DNA from: Clostridium scatologenes
GTDB lineage: Bacteria; Bacillota; Clostridia; Clostridiales; Clostridiaceae
Assembly: GCF_000968375.1 (NCBI RefSeq)
Contig: NZ_CP009933.1
Span: 1,612,001-1,676,000, forward strand
Length of the DNA stretch: 64,000 nucleotides
Reading direction: 5' to 3'
Under the pieces are notes generated by a model. The model made no database searches. It was not told where the DNA came from and worked only from the letters and a program-made list of their open reading frames with translations. This document shows positions 35,071 through 44,242 of this stretch, piece by piece. Numbering within the stretch: the first letter of the stretch is position 1; the number at the start of each line of letters is the position of its first letter. The translations under genes were made by a program, and so were the position numbers.

Positions 35071-37095
35071 TTAATCATTCCTATTTTTTACCCATTCAAT
35101 AAACTTTTTTCCCTTTACAGTAATCTCACTACCTTTTCTCCCTACACTAGAAGTTACTAAATTTAATCTATTTAGTATGGTTAATATTCTCCTTACCTCT
35201 GCTTCTGTAACTGATATGTATCTTTCCTTTAAGATAACTTCAATATTTTTTCTTCCAACTCCCTCATTTAAATAATTTTTTTCTTCTATTATTTTGATAA
35301 TTTCAACAGTATTATTTAAACTGCATTTATTGTTTATGATCTGGAATTCTTTTTCAAAATCCATGCTTTTATTTAAAATATAAAAAGGTAAATTGTCCAA
35401 ATTCACTGTACCATCACTCATAAGTTCTATATATGCTGATACATTTTGAAGTTCTCTAACATTACCAGGCCACCTATAATTCAATAGAATATTTTTTACT
35501 TCATCAGAAATTTTAAGTTCTTTTCTTATTATAAAATCTTTCATTGTACTTATAATATCATCTTTTCTTTCTCTAAGAGGAGGTATATTTATTGGAAGCA
35601 CATTAAGCCTATAAAACAAGTCTTCTCTAAATTTTCCCTGTTGTACCATTTCCATAAGCTTTCTATTAGTAGCAGATATAACTCTAACATTTATATCTAT
35701 AACACTTTGAGATCCTATTCTCATTACTTGTCTTTCTTGAAGAACTCTGAGAATTCTAGCCTGAAGTGGCAATGGCATATCTCCAATTTCATCTAAAAAA
35801 ATAGTACCATTATTAGCTTGTTCAAATAAGCCTATTTTTCCTTCTTTTAACGCTCCTGTAAAAGACCCACCTTCATATCCAAAAAGCTCACTTTCCAAAA
35901 GATTCTCTGGAAGTGCTGCACAATTTATAGCTACAAAAGGTTGTTTAGCTCTAGGTGATGCATTATGTATTGATTGAGCTAATAATTCTTTTCCAGTACC
36001 ACTTTCTCCTATAATTAGCGCTGTAAGATCTGAAGATGCAATTTTTCTAGCTAAACTAATACACTCCTTCATTCTAATAGAACAAGTTTTTATATAATCA
36101 AAATTATATTTAGCTATTAAACCTTTATTTCTAAGCTTTTTACTTAAATTTTGTTCCAATTGTTTAATATATGTAACTTCCTGTAAATTGAAACAAAACC
36201 CTATGTTTTCTGACAATGATTGTACTACTTGCTTATTAGCATTTATTTTTTTACCTCTATATTCTAAAATTTCATCTTTTAAACTCTCACATCTAAATGC
36301 ATCTACAATATTTGTATCTAAAACTGAGTCTATTTTTTTACCTTTAACATCTTCATATATGTTAAAGATATTTTTAAAAGCATTGTTGCAAAATACAATA
36401 ATTTCTTCATTATTTATAAGTAGTACTCCTTCTTTAGATATATTTAATACCATATCCAACTCTTGCCTTTTTACAAATAATTCCTTATAGTTTTCTTTTA
36501 TTCCTGCATTTAAATTTATTAAATTGTCTGAATATTTTATGAGTCTTTCACTTACATTTTTATCTTCTATATTAAGCTTATTCATTATTTTTAAAAAAGT
36601 AGATATATCTATATGCCTATTTCCTACATTAATTATGGTATTTATATAGTCTGGTACATATTTTTCTTCATCTGGAGTTACAGCTATCTTTATATCTTCA
36701 TAATTTTTATCCTCTTCATAAGGAATAAGTTCTAAATCATTTACACCTATATGATGAAGTGAAGATGCCATTTCTAATGTAGTTTCTCTATCATCATTTA
36801 CTACTAATACTTTTGTATTCTTTGGCAGAGTAAATATTTTATAAATTTCACTACCTTTTAACGTTCTTTCTATTACTATTATATTTTCTTTATTTAAAAT
36901 ATTTTTTTCGCATTGAAAACTCTTTTCTTTTGTCATAAACAAAACTATATCATCTTTTATAATATAGTCATCCTTAAAATCACTTATATAATAATTATTA
37001 ATTTTTATAATATTTTTAAATATATCTTCCAAATTTTTTTTTATAAAACTTGCTACAGACGATTTGTTATTCGTTACAATTCCAATGCTTTTCAT
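35071..37095 (-). CDS. Sigma-54-dependent transcriptional activator
   Basis: The 674-residue regulator has an N-terminal sensor of about 190 residues of the PrpR-like kind, a PAS-like domain (about 205-290) and an AAA+ domain. The AAA+ domain has Walker A GESGTGKE and the sigma-54 contact loop GSFTGA (Ser in place of the usual Ala of GAFTGA). Walker B is GTIFLDEIGD and the R-finger region is LFYRLNVLP. A winged-helix-like domain ends the protein in place of the classical Fis helix. AAGGAG precedes the ATG. It is the last gene of an operon with the epimerase and the serine hydrolase, and the two -24/-12 promoters lie immediately downstream of it. Confidence 0.92.
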   Translation of the reverse strand: MKSIGIVTNNKSSVASFIKKNLEDIFKNIIKINNYYISDFKDDYIIKDDIVLFMTKEKSFQCEKNILNKENIIVIERTLKGSEIYKIFTLPKNTKVLVVNDDRETTLEMASSLHHIGVNDLELIPYEEDKNYEDIKIAVTPDEEKYVPDYINTIINVGNRHIDISTFLKIMNKLNIEDKNVSERLIKYSDNLINLNAGIKENYKELFVKRQELDMVLNISKEGVLLINNEEIIVFCNNAFKNIFNIYEDVKGKKIDSVLDTNIVDAFRCESLKDEILEYRGKKINANKQVVQSLSENIGFCFNLQEVTYIKQLEQNLSKKLRNKGLIAKYNFDYIKTCSIRMKECISLARKIASSDLTALIIGESGTGKELLAQSIHNASPRAKQPFVAINCAALPENLLESELFGYEGGSFTGALKEGKIGLFEQANNGTIFLDEIGDMPLPLQARILRVLQERQVMRIGSQSVIDINVRVISATNRKLMEMVQQGKFREDLFYRLNVLPINIPPLRERKDDIISTMKDFIIRKELKISDEVKNILLNYRWPGNVRELQNVSAYIELMSDGTVNLDNLPFYILNKSMDFEKEFQIINNKCSLNNTVEIIKIIEEKNYLNEGVGRKNIEVILKERYISVTEAEVRRILTILNRLNLVTSSVGRKGSEITVKGKKFIEWVKNRND

Positions 37096-37114
37096 GAAAT
37101 TTCTCCTTATAATT

Positions 37115-38215
37115 TTAAATACGATTATTTATCCACTTGATTCCATTGACATTCTTTATTCCAAGACCAAATTCATCATTCAATGTAATTTTTCTTTCAT
37201 TAAATATAGCTCCACCATCCACAGGATCTTCACTACAAAGCACTGGTCCATCTAAATCTATTTTAGTTATAACACTTTTAGCAGCTGCCAAGTGAACTGC
37301 TGCAGTAACACTTACTTTAGCTTCCAACATACATCCTATCATGCATTGTACTCCATAGATTTCTGCCATAGAACAAATTTTTAAAGCATTATATATTCCT
37401 CCCGTTTTCATAAGCTTTATGTTCACTAAGTCAGCTGCTCTAATCTGCATTATTTTTAGAGCATCCTCTGGAGAAAATACACTTTCATCTGCCATTACAG
37501 GTATGGACACGTTATCTGTAATAAATTTTAATCCTTCAATATCATGAGCTTTTACAGGCTGCTCTACAAATTCTATTTGAAGCCCTGCATCCTCCATTTT
37601 TCTTAAAGTATAAATAGCTTCTTTAGGCTTCCACCCTTGATTGGCATCTATTCTTATTCTAACATCATATCCCACTGTTTCTCTTATAGCCTTCATTCTT
37701 TTTATATCCATTGAAGAATCTACCCCAACTTTTATTTTTAAAGTATCATATCCCCTCTTTACTGCTTTTAAACTATCTTCAGCCATTTCTTCAGGACTAT
37801 TTACACTTATAGTTATATCTGTTTCTATTTCTTTTCTGTATCCTCCAAGAAGCTTGTACAAAGGCGCATTATATCTTTGTCCATATAAATCATGTAAGGC
37901 TATATCCACTGCTGCTTTAGCACTAGTATTTTTTACCATACAGTTATTCAAAGTGATCATAATATCTTCAAAATTTTCTATATCCTTGCCTATAAGTAGT
38001 TTCTTTATGTGATCTTCTATTGCTCCTATTATAGCTCCTGTTGTATCACCTGTTATTACTCCTGTAGGTGGTGCTTCTCCATATCCTATATTGTCACTAT
38101 CTGTTACTATTTTTACTATTACATCTTCCACACTATTCACAGTTCTAAGTGCTGTCTTAAAAGGTGTTTTTAATGGAACTGATATTCTTCCTATTTGTAT
38201 ATCTTTAATTTTCAT
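37115..38215 (-). CDS. Dipeptide epimerase, probably L-Ala-D/L-Glu epimerase
   Basis: The start at 38215 (MKIKDIQIGR) has AAAGGAG; the longer frame does not. The 366-residue enolase-superfamily protein has the two catalytic lysines of the muconate-lactonizing subgroup. One is in a TLKIKVG (KxK) motif; the other is in LVNIKLMKTGG. Metal ligands appear in RIDANQGW (Asp), EFVEQPV (Glu) and MADESVF (Asp). Such enzymes convert L-Ala-D-Glu from murein to L-Ala-L-Glu so it can be used as food. It is 20 bases from each neighbour. Other dipeptide specificities exist, so the substrate is inferred. Confidence 0.85.
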   Translation of the reverse strand: MKIKDIQIGRISVPLKTPFKTALRTVNSVEDVIVKIVTDSDNIGYGEAPPTGVITGDTTGAIIGAIEDHIKKLLIGKDIENFEDIMITLNNCMVKNTSAKAAVDIALHDLYGQRYNAPLYKLLGGYRKEIETDITISVNSPEEMAEDSLKAVKRGYDTLKIKVGVDSSMDIKRMKAIRETVGYDVRIRIDANQGWKPKEAIYTLRKMEDAGLQIEFVEQPVKAHDIEGLKFITDNVSIPVMADESVFSPEDALKIMQIRAADLVNIKLMKTGGIYNALKICSMAEIYGVQCMIGCMLEAKVSVTAAVHLAAAKSVITKIDLDGPVLCSEDPVDGGAIFNERKITLNDEFGLGIKNVNGIKWINNRI

Positions 38216-38234
38216 AATTAATTTCTCTCCTTTC

Positions 38235-39014
38235 TTAATTGTCATTTTGAAAATAATCATATATTTGCTTGGAAGTTTTGCATATTAATTTTCTAGCATA
38301 TCCATCACTTTTTGCTTCATAAGTAAACATTACAAAAATATAATCTCCCACTTTCTCGCTGTAGACTATGCCCACATCATGCTTTAAACAGTTTAAATCT
38401 CCAGTTTTATGAGCAATTTTTAAATCATCTAACATGTCCATTCTCATCATAGAAAAATCAAGCTGATGACTCAAAATATCTATCATAAACTTATCCTCTT
38501 TTTCTCCTACTAAATTATTATTATATAGCTTTTCCAAGAATAAAAATATATCATAAGCAGAAGTATAATTATCTTTTCCACCTTTATCACCTTCAAAGTC
38601 CATCATCTTTCTGCCTAATATAGTATTTTTAAATCCTGTTTTCTTTATAAAATTGTTTATATTATCTATACCTAAAAAATCTATAAGTACATTAGCTGCA
38701 GTATTATCACTTTGAATTATCATAAGAGTAATTAAATCTTTAATGCTGTATTGTTCTACTGAATTTAGAAGAGACACTATACTAAAGGGCACTTTTTTAT
38801 CATTATCTATTTTTATCATATCATGTAAATTTAACTTTCCCATCTTATTCTCGTTAAAGGCTTCTGCCATTATAAAAAGTTTTATAATAGAGGCAGAAGG
38901 GACTACCTCATGAACATTCATATAACAAATTTCTTTGCTTTTTAAATTTTTTACTGCCAGACTATATTTAGATTCTGAGTTTTTTAAACTATTTTTCAAT
39001 AATTCTTCTAACAT
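38235..39014 (-). CDS. Class A beta-lactamase-like serine hydrolase, apparently cytoplasmic
   Basis: The 259-residue protein has the three active-site motifs of the penicillin-recognising fold: SxxK in PSASIIKLF (Ser42, Lys45), SDN in IQSDNTAAN and KTG in AHKTGDL. It has no signal peptide. The omega-loop E-x-x-L-N motif that supplies Glu166 in true class A beta-lactamases is not found; the region reads MMDFEGDKGGKDN. That suggests a peptidase or esterase rather than a drug-resistance enzyme. It is the first gene of the operon with the dipeptide epimerase and the sigma-54 activator, so a peptide substrate is likely. Confidence 0.82.
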   Translation of the reverse strand: MLEELLKNSLKNSESKYSLAVKNLKSKEICYMNVHEVVPSASIIKLFIMAEAFNENKMGKLNLHDMIKIDNDKKVPFSIVSLLNSVEQYSIKDLITLMIIQSDNTAANVLIDFLGIDNINNFIKKTGFKNTILGRKMMDFEGDKGGKDNYTSAYDIFLFLEKLYNNNLVGEKEDKFMIDILSHQLDFSMMRMDMLDDLKIAHKTGDLNCLKHDVGIVYSEKVGDYIFVMFTYEAKSDGYARKLICKTSKQIYDYFQNDN

Positions 39015-39164
39015 AAAATCCCCCTTTATAAAATGACTGTCTCAAAAGCATACCTCACACATACAATTTTGACTTAATATAAGCAAATTACTACACAACT
39101 TATAATTTTGAATTACTATAATTATCTATGACAATATAATTATATGTGTACACTTGAAGTTATT

Positions 39165-39406
39165 AGTTTGGATTTTAACTTTTAGGTAGTGATATATGGT
39201 AAGTGTGCCATCACATTAGCTAAATTGTTTTAGTATTATTCTTAGCTCAAGATTTGGAAAGCCTTAGAACTTTAGTCCTGTTTGATGGAACCGAGTTTGA
39301 CAAAGTTCTTAGGTTTTCCAAATCTTCGAGCTTTAGAATAATTAAAACATTTAACCGTGATGACACACTTACCATATATCACGGACTAAAAGTTAAAATC
39401 CAAACT
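39165..39406. repeat. Large imperfect inverted repeat (about 242 bp), MITE-like or structured RNA
   Basis: The outer ends AGTTTGGATTTTAACT (39165-39180) and AGTTAAAATCCAAACT (39391-39406) are perfectly complementary. The arms stay paired inward through GTGATATATGGTAAGTGTG/CACACTTACCATATATCAC, then AGCT and GATTTGGAAA/TTTTCCAAATC, to a central hairpin (CCTTAGAACTTT/AAAGTTCTTAGG). The apical loop of about 28 bases contains TGATGGAACCGAG. The short frame on the plus strand is a by-product of the repeat. It fills the space between the serine hydrolase and pepF; nothing else is seen in 39015-39463. Confidence 0.7.
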
Positions 39407-39463
39407 TCCACTGCACCTTTGCTTCGTAATATTTTAAACTGTGAAAGTCAAGTATGATATTTA

Positions 39464-41251
39464 TTATACAGTTTCTAGCATATCAAGTAATTCATCAAAT
39501 CTCTTTATAGTATCCTCTAAAGGCTTAGGTGTAGTCATATCCACTCCTGCTTTTCTAAGTACATTTATTGGATAATCACTAGATCCGCTCTTTAAAAATC
39601 CCTTATAAGCTTCCACAGCAGATTCTCCATTTTTCAATATTGCATTAGCAAAAGAATGTGCTGCTGCATAACCTGTAGCATACTGATATACGTAAAAGTC
39701 TGAGTAAAAATGTGGAATTCTTGACCATTCCATATCTATTTCTTCATCCATAACCATATCAAGTCCAAAATATTTTTTATTTAAATTTCTCCAAATTTTA
39801 CACAAATCTTCTCCTGTAAGCGGAGTTCCACTTTCTATACTTTCATGGGTAATTTTTTCAAACTCAGCAAACATAACCTGCCTAAATACAGTAGTCCTAA
39901 TTTGCTCTAATTCTTGATTTATGAGGTAAAGTTTCCTTTTTTCAACCTTTTCATTATCAATTAAATAATGCATTAATAAACTTTCATTGGTAGTTGAAGC
40001 TACTTCTGCACAGAAAAGAGAGTAATCTGAATATATATAAGGTTGATTTTTTCTTGAATAATAGGAGTGTATAGAATGACCCATTTCATGTGCTAAAGTA
40101 GAAACATCTGTAAGCTTATAATCATAATTTAAAAGCACATAAGGCATAGTATCATAATCTCCTGTAGAATAAGCTCCTCCTCTTTTACCTTTGTTTGGAT
40201 ATATATCTACCCAGCCATCCTCTATTCCTTCATCAAATATATCCAAGTATTCTTTTCCTAAAGGCTTTAATCCTTCCTTTACTGTTTTAACTGCTTCATC
40301 ATATTCTATATGTTCCTGCACAGTGTCTATCAAAGGAACGTATAAATCGTACATATGCATTTCATCAAGTCCTAAAAGCTTCTTTTTAATACTTACATAT
40401 CTATGCAGTGACTTTAAATTATTATTTATAGTATCAACAGTATTATTGTAAACTTCTATAGGAATATCATTAGGCTTTAATGAACATTCCATAGAACTCT
40501 TATACTTTCTAGTCTTTGATATAAACACAAAACTTTTTATATTTGAAGTAAGTGATGCAGCTAAAGTATTTTTATATTTCTTATAGGTGTTAAATAAAGC
40601 TTTAAATGCTTCTTCCCTAACCGTTCTATTTTTAGACCTTATAAAGCTTGAATAGTTTACATCAGTAAGTTCAATACTTTCACCTTTTTCATCTTTTATT
40701 TTTGGGAATGTCATATCTGCATTAGACAGCATGTTGTAAACTTTCTCTGGAGCATTCAAACAATCCGATACAGAAGCTATAAGTTCTTCTTGTTCTACAC
40801 TTAAAACATGAGGCTTCTTTTTCAAAATTTCTTCTAATAAAAACTTATACATATTTAGTTCTGGAATATCTCCTATAAATTTATCTATTGTTCCTTCTTT
40901 TAAACTCAATATTTCAGGAATGAAAAAAGCTTCCATGCTTTGTATTTCAGCACTATATGCATATATTTTATCTCTTAAAACTTGAAAAGTGGGATTAGCA
41001 GTATCCTCATCACTTTTCATATGGGCAAAAATAGCTAGTTTTCCTGCCAATCTTGAAATTTCTTCATCAAGCTTAAAATATTCTAGAAGCTTTTCACCTT
41101 TTGATAATCTACCAGCATATTCACTTAATTTTGGTGTCATAGATTTTAACTTTTCAAAATCCTTTTCCCAGCTTTCCACATTTTTATATATTTTCTCTAC
41201 CTTCCATTTATCTTGTTGTGATATTTCATTTCTTTTTTTTATCTGTGCCAT
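39464..41251 (-). CDS. pepF: Oligoendopeptidase F (M3 family)
   Basis: The 595-residue zinc metallopeptidase has the HEMGHSIHS motif (HExGH) with the third ligand Glu downstream in the SLFCAEVASTTNE segment. The N-terminal helical lobe is typical of PepF. It cleaves peptides of about 7-17 residues in the cytoplasm. AGGAGC-type spacing precedes the ATG. It stands alone, flanked by the inverted repeat and a divergent membrane protein. Its role in peptide use fits the neighbouring peptide module, but no shared promoter was seen. Confidence 0.93.
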   Translation of the reverse strand: MAQIKKRNEISQQDKWKVEKIYKNVESWEKDFEKLKSMTPKLSEYAGRLSKGEKLLEYFKLDEEISRLAGKLAIFAHMKSDEDTANPTFQVLRDKIYAYSAEIQSMEAFFIPEILSLKEGTIDKFIGDIPELNMYKFLLEEILKKKPHVLSVEQEELIASVSDCLNAPEKVYNMLSNADMTFPKIKDEKGESIELTDVNYSSFIRSKNRTVREEAFKALFNTYKKYKNTLAASLTSNIKSFVFISKTRKYKSSMECSLKPNDIPIEVYNNTVDTINNNLKSLHRYVSIKKKLLGLDEMHMYDLYVPLIDTVQEHIEYDEAVKTVKEGLKPLGKEYLDIFDEGIEDGWVDIYPNKGKRGGAYSTGDYDTMPYVLLNYDYKLTDVSTLAHEMGHSIHSYYSRKNQPYIYSDYSLFCAEVASTTNESLLMHYLIDNEKVEKRKLYLINQELEQIRTTVFRQVMFAEFEKITHESIESGTPLTGEDLCKIWRNLNKKYFGLDMVMDEEIDMEWSRIPHFYSDFYVYQYATGYAAAHSFANAILKNGESAVEAYKGFLKSGSSDYPINVLRKAGVDMTTPKPLEDTIKRFDELLDMLETV

Positions 41252-41494
41252 ATAAAATTTTGCTCCTTTTCTATAATTTTTAGTACTTAGGAAACTTCAT
41301 AATTAGTTTTACCATTTTTTACTTTAATTATAGCATTAACAAGCTTTTTACTCTATATTATTACCTTATTCACTTTATAATGGTTTACATCAACTTAAAT
41401 ATAAAAAAGAATAATTAACATGTACAATTTCTTAGAGTATAATAAAAATATTAGTAAACTTTAGTTAATATGATAAAAAGGAGTTTAATTTAAA

Positions 41495-42187
41495 ATGGAG
41501 TTTAATTTGAAAGTTAAAAGTCATAATAAATGGATACAATTACTTTTAAAAATGCCTTCTTTATTTTTAGGATTTATACTTTTTTCTATAGCTACATTAG
41601 AAACAATATATTCCAATTTAGGAGTAGCACCTTGGGATGTGCTTCATATGGGAATTGTTTATAATACTCACCTTACTCTTGGTGAAATTTCTCAAATTGT
41701 TGGACTTATTATAATATTAATTTCATGCTTTCTAGGTATAGTTCCTGGTATAGGAAGTCTTTTTAATATGTACTTTATAGGTATATTTATTGATTTCATT
41801 GATAAATTAGGAATTATAAGGACTCCAAATAGTATGCTTCAAAGATTCCTTATGCTTTTATTTGCAATAATTCTTACAGGCTTTGGATCATTTTTCTACT
41901 TAAGAGTTGAGCTTGGAGCTGGTCCAAGAGACGGATTAATGGAAGGACTGGTAAAAAAATTAAACAAGCCAATTTGGGTAATAAGAGGATTTATTGAAAT
42001 ATCGGTGCTTATTATAGGATACTTTTTAGGTGGGCCTGTAGGTGTTGGAACACTAATTATGGCATTCCTAGTAGGATTTTCTGTAGACACTGCTTTTAAA
42101 ATTGGAAAATATGACTCCAAGACTACCAATCATATGGATTTGATTAAAATGTATAAATTTTTTACTACTAATAAAAATTTAACTTAA
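41495..42187 (+). CDS. YczE/YitT-like membrane protein
   Basis: The 230-residue protein has five or six transmembrane helices. It carries the family patterns NLGVAPWDVLHMGI and VELGAGPRDGLMEGL, a two-fold repeated 'G-x-x-P-x-D' motif typical of YczE-like and YitT proteins. Function of the family is not established. AAAAGGAG lies upstream. It is a monocistronic gene ending at a perfect palindrome. Confidence 0.8.
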   Translation: MEFNLKVKSHNKWIQLLLKMPSLFLGFILFSIATLETIYSNLGVAPWDVLHMGIVYNTHLTLGEISQIVGLIIILISCFLGIVPGIGSLFNMYFIGIFIDFIDKLGIIRTPNSMLQRFLMLLFAIILTGFGSFFYLRVELGAGPRDGLMEGLVKKLNKPIWVIRGFIEISVLIIGYFLGGPVGVGTLIMAFLVGFSVDTAFKIGKYDSKTTNHMDLIKMYKFFTTNKNLT

Positions 42188-42195
42188 ATTTAATT

Positions 42196-42233
42196 TAGAA
42201 TTAGGATAATATTTAAATATTATCCTAATTCTA
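42196..42233. terminator. 38-bp perfect palindrome after yczE-like gene
   Basis: TAGAATTAGGATAATATTT (42196-42214) is followed directly by its exact complement to 42233. It can form a long hairpin; the U-run is poor, so termination is probable but not sure. Confidence 0.5.
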
Positions 42234-42296
42234 TTAATATCAGTTATAATATAAAATAATAGTTAATCAAAATTATTATAACAAGGAGATGATATT

Positions 42297-44033
42297 ATGA
42301 AATTTATGGGATATGCCAAAAACATTTTAGCTGGTCTGTATTTAAGCCTTAAGAGGTTTCCTTTAACAATAATGTTCTCATTTTCTGTTTTCTTAACACT
42401 TATAGTAATATCTGAAACTACTCCAAAAGAAAATACTCTGGCTAGAGTTGCTATGGCATTAGCACTAGGAATCCCAATTTCACTTTGCATAAAACTTTCC
42501 TTTGAAAAAACAAATGAAAAAAGTATATTTAAGCTCGCTTTAGCCTACTTATGCGGGATTATATTGTTAATTGCTTATTATTTTTTATTTTTAAAAACTA
42601 TGGATATGGTTCCTGTTACAAGATATATTGGTGTAAGCCTTGTACTATATTTAGCTTTTCTATTCATTCCCTATTTTTTTAAAAAAGAACAATTTGAAAT
42701 GTATGTTATAACCATATTTACAGGATTTTTCATCACTATAATCTACTCAATTGTATTGTATTTGGGACTTTCTGCAATTCTATTTACAATAGATAAATTG
42801 CTTAGTATAAAAATCTTAGGAAAAATTTATTATTATACATGGTTATTTGTAGTCTTTATATTTTCATTATTATACTTTCTTTCAGGAATACCATTTAAAC
42901 AAGAAGCAATATCCGTAAAATCTTATCCAAAACTTTTAAGAATATTGCTTTTATATATTGTAATGCCTCTTATAGCTGTATATACAATAATATTGTATAT
43001 ATACTTTGGTAAAATAATAATAACAAAACAATGGCCTGTTGGTTTAGTTTCACATTTGGTTTTATGGTATTCAGTTATTGTTACAATAGTTTTATTCTTT
43101 ATTACCCCTATAAAAAATCACAGTTCCTGGCAAAACAACTTTTTTAAAACCTTTCCTAAAATAATTTTACCTCTTATTGTAATGATGTTTATATCCATAG
43201 CTATACGTCTGAATGCCTATGGTGTAACAGAAAGAAGATATTTTGTTCTTATATTAGGTATTTGGTTATTTTTTATAATGCTGTATTTATCATTTATTAA
43301 AAAAATTAGAAACATATTAATTCCTTTTACTCTTTCTATAGTAGCTTTAATTTCAGTATTTGGGCCTTTAAGTAGTTACTCTATTTCAAAAATCAGTCAA
43401 AACAATAGACTTGAAAAAATTCTTCTAAAAGATAATATGATCAAAAATGGAAAAATTCAAAGTTCCCCTGATATTTCTAAAAAAGATAAATCTGAAATTA
43501 GCAGCATACTTGAATATTTTAACAAAAATCATACCCTTGAAGAAGTTAAATATATTCCTAAAGGCTTTAAATTAAAAGATATGAATAATTTATTTGGATT
43601 TTCTTTTGTTTCTCAAAATTATAATTCTTACATGGAATACTTTAATTTCATAAGAAATCAATCAGAAAAAACTATTGATATAGCTGGATATGATTATCTC
43701 TTTGATATGAGGACTCTCGAAAGTGGCAAAACTGCTTCTGTTTCTCCTTTAAGTGCCTCTTATAACCATGAAACCTCTGTTATAAATATAATTTATAAAG
43801 GCAATGATATTTACACTAAAAATTTAAGCTCTTTCACAAAAAATCTCATTGATAAATATGGTATGATTTCAAAAGAAAATACATTATCATCTGATGAAAT
43901 GACATTAACTGAAGAAAATGAAAAAGTTAAAGTTAAATTTATATTTTTAAATATATCTGGCAACAGAAATGATTCAAGCAATGAAACTAATTCCAAACAA
44001 ATTAATTTTTATATGCTTGTTAAAATTAAATAA
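42297..44033 (+). CDS. DUF4153-type polytopic membrane protein
   Basis: The 578-residue protein has about ten to twelve transmembrane helices in the first 375 residues. A soluble, probably extracellular tail of about 200 residues follows, rich in Lys, Ser and Asn. The layout matches DUF4153 membrane proteins; function is unknown. AAGGAG lies 7 bases before the ATG, and a clear terminator follows. No operon partner is present. Confidence 0.75.
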   Translation: MKFMGYAKNILAGLYLSLKRFPLTIMFSFSVFLTLIVISETTPKENTLARVAMALALGIPISLCIKLSFEKTNEKSIFKLALAYLCGIILLIAYYFLFLKTMDMVPVTRYIGVSLVLYLAFLFIPYFFKKEQFEMYVITIFTGFFITIIYSIVLYLGLSAILFTIDKLLSIKILGKIYYYTWLFVVFIFSLLYFLSGIPFKQEAISVKSYPKLLRILLLYIVMPLIAVYTIILYIYFGKIIITKQWPVGLVSHLVLWYSVIVTIVLFFITPIKNHSSWQNNFFKTFPKIILPLIVMMFISIAIRLNAYGVTERRYFVLILGIWLFFIMLYLSFIKKIRNILIPFTLSIVALISVFGPLSSYSISKISQNNRLEKILLKDNMIKNGKIQSSPDISKKDKSEISSILEYFNKNHTLEEVKYIPKGFKLKDMNNLFGFSFVSQNYNSYMEYFNFIRNQSEKTIDIAGYDYLFDMRTLESGKTASVSPLSASYNHETSVINIIYKGNDIYTKNLSSFTKNLIDKYGMISKENTLSSDEMTLTEENEKVKVKFIFLNISGNRNDSSNETNSKQINFYMLVKIK

Positions 44034-44098
44034 ATTAAATAAAATTTATAATATTTTATTTAATTTCAAATTTTTAAATCACTATCTTTTGTACATTT

Positions 44099-44140
44099 AA
44101 ATCTGTTAATGGTAGTCATTAACAGATTTTTTATTTTCTT
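44099..44140 (+). terminator. Rho-independent terminator
   Basis: AAATCTGTTAATG and CATTAACAGATTT (44099-44129) form a 13-bp stem followed by a T-rich run, downstream of the DUF4153 gene. Confidence 0.85.
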
Positions 44141-44242
44141 TTTACCCTTTATATTACATTGAACTTTGTAACACATAATATTGCAAATTCATAAATTATA
44201 ATCATACAGTTTTATAATTTATTATTTTAGGAGGAAAATGAA

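Noticed and set aside
39254..39457. 67-codon frame inside the large inverted repeat
   Set aside because: It lies within the hairpin arms, has no ribosome site and its sequence follows the repeat rather than a protein family.
42196..42233. Regulatory operator at the 38-bp palindrome
   Set aside because: It directly follows a stop codon and is better explained as a terminator-like hairpin.
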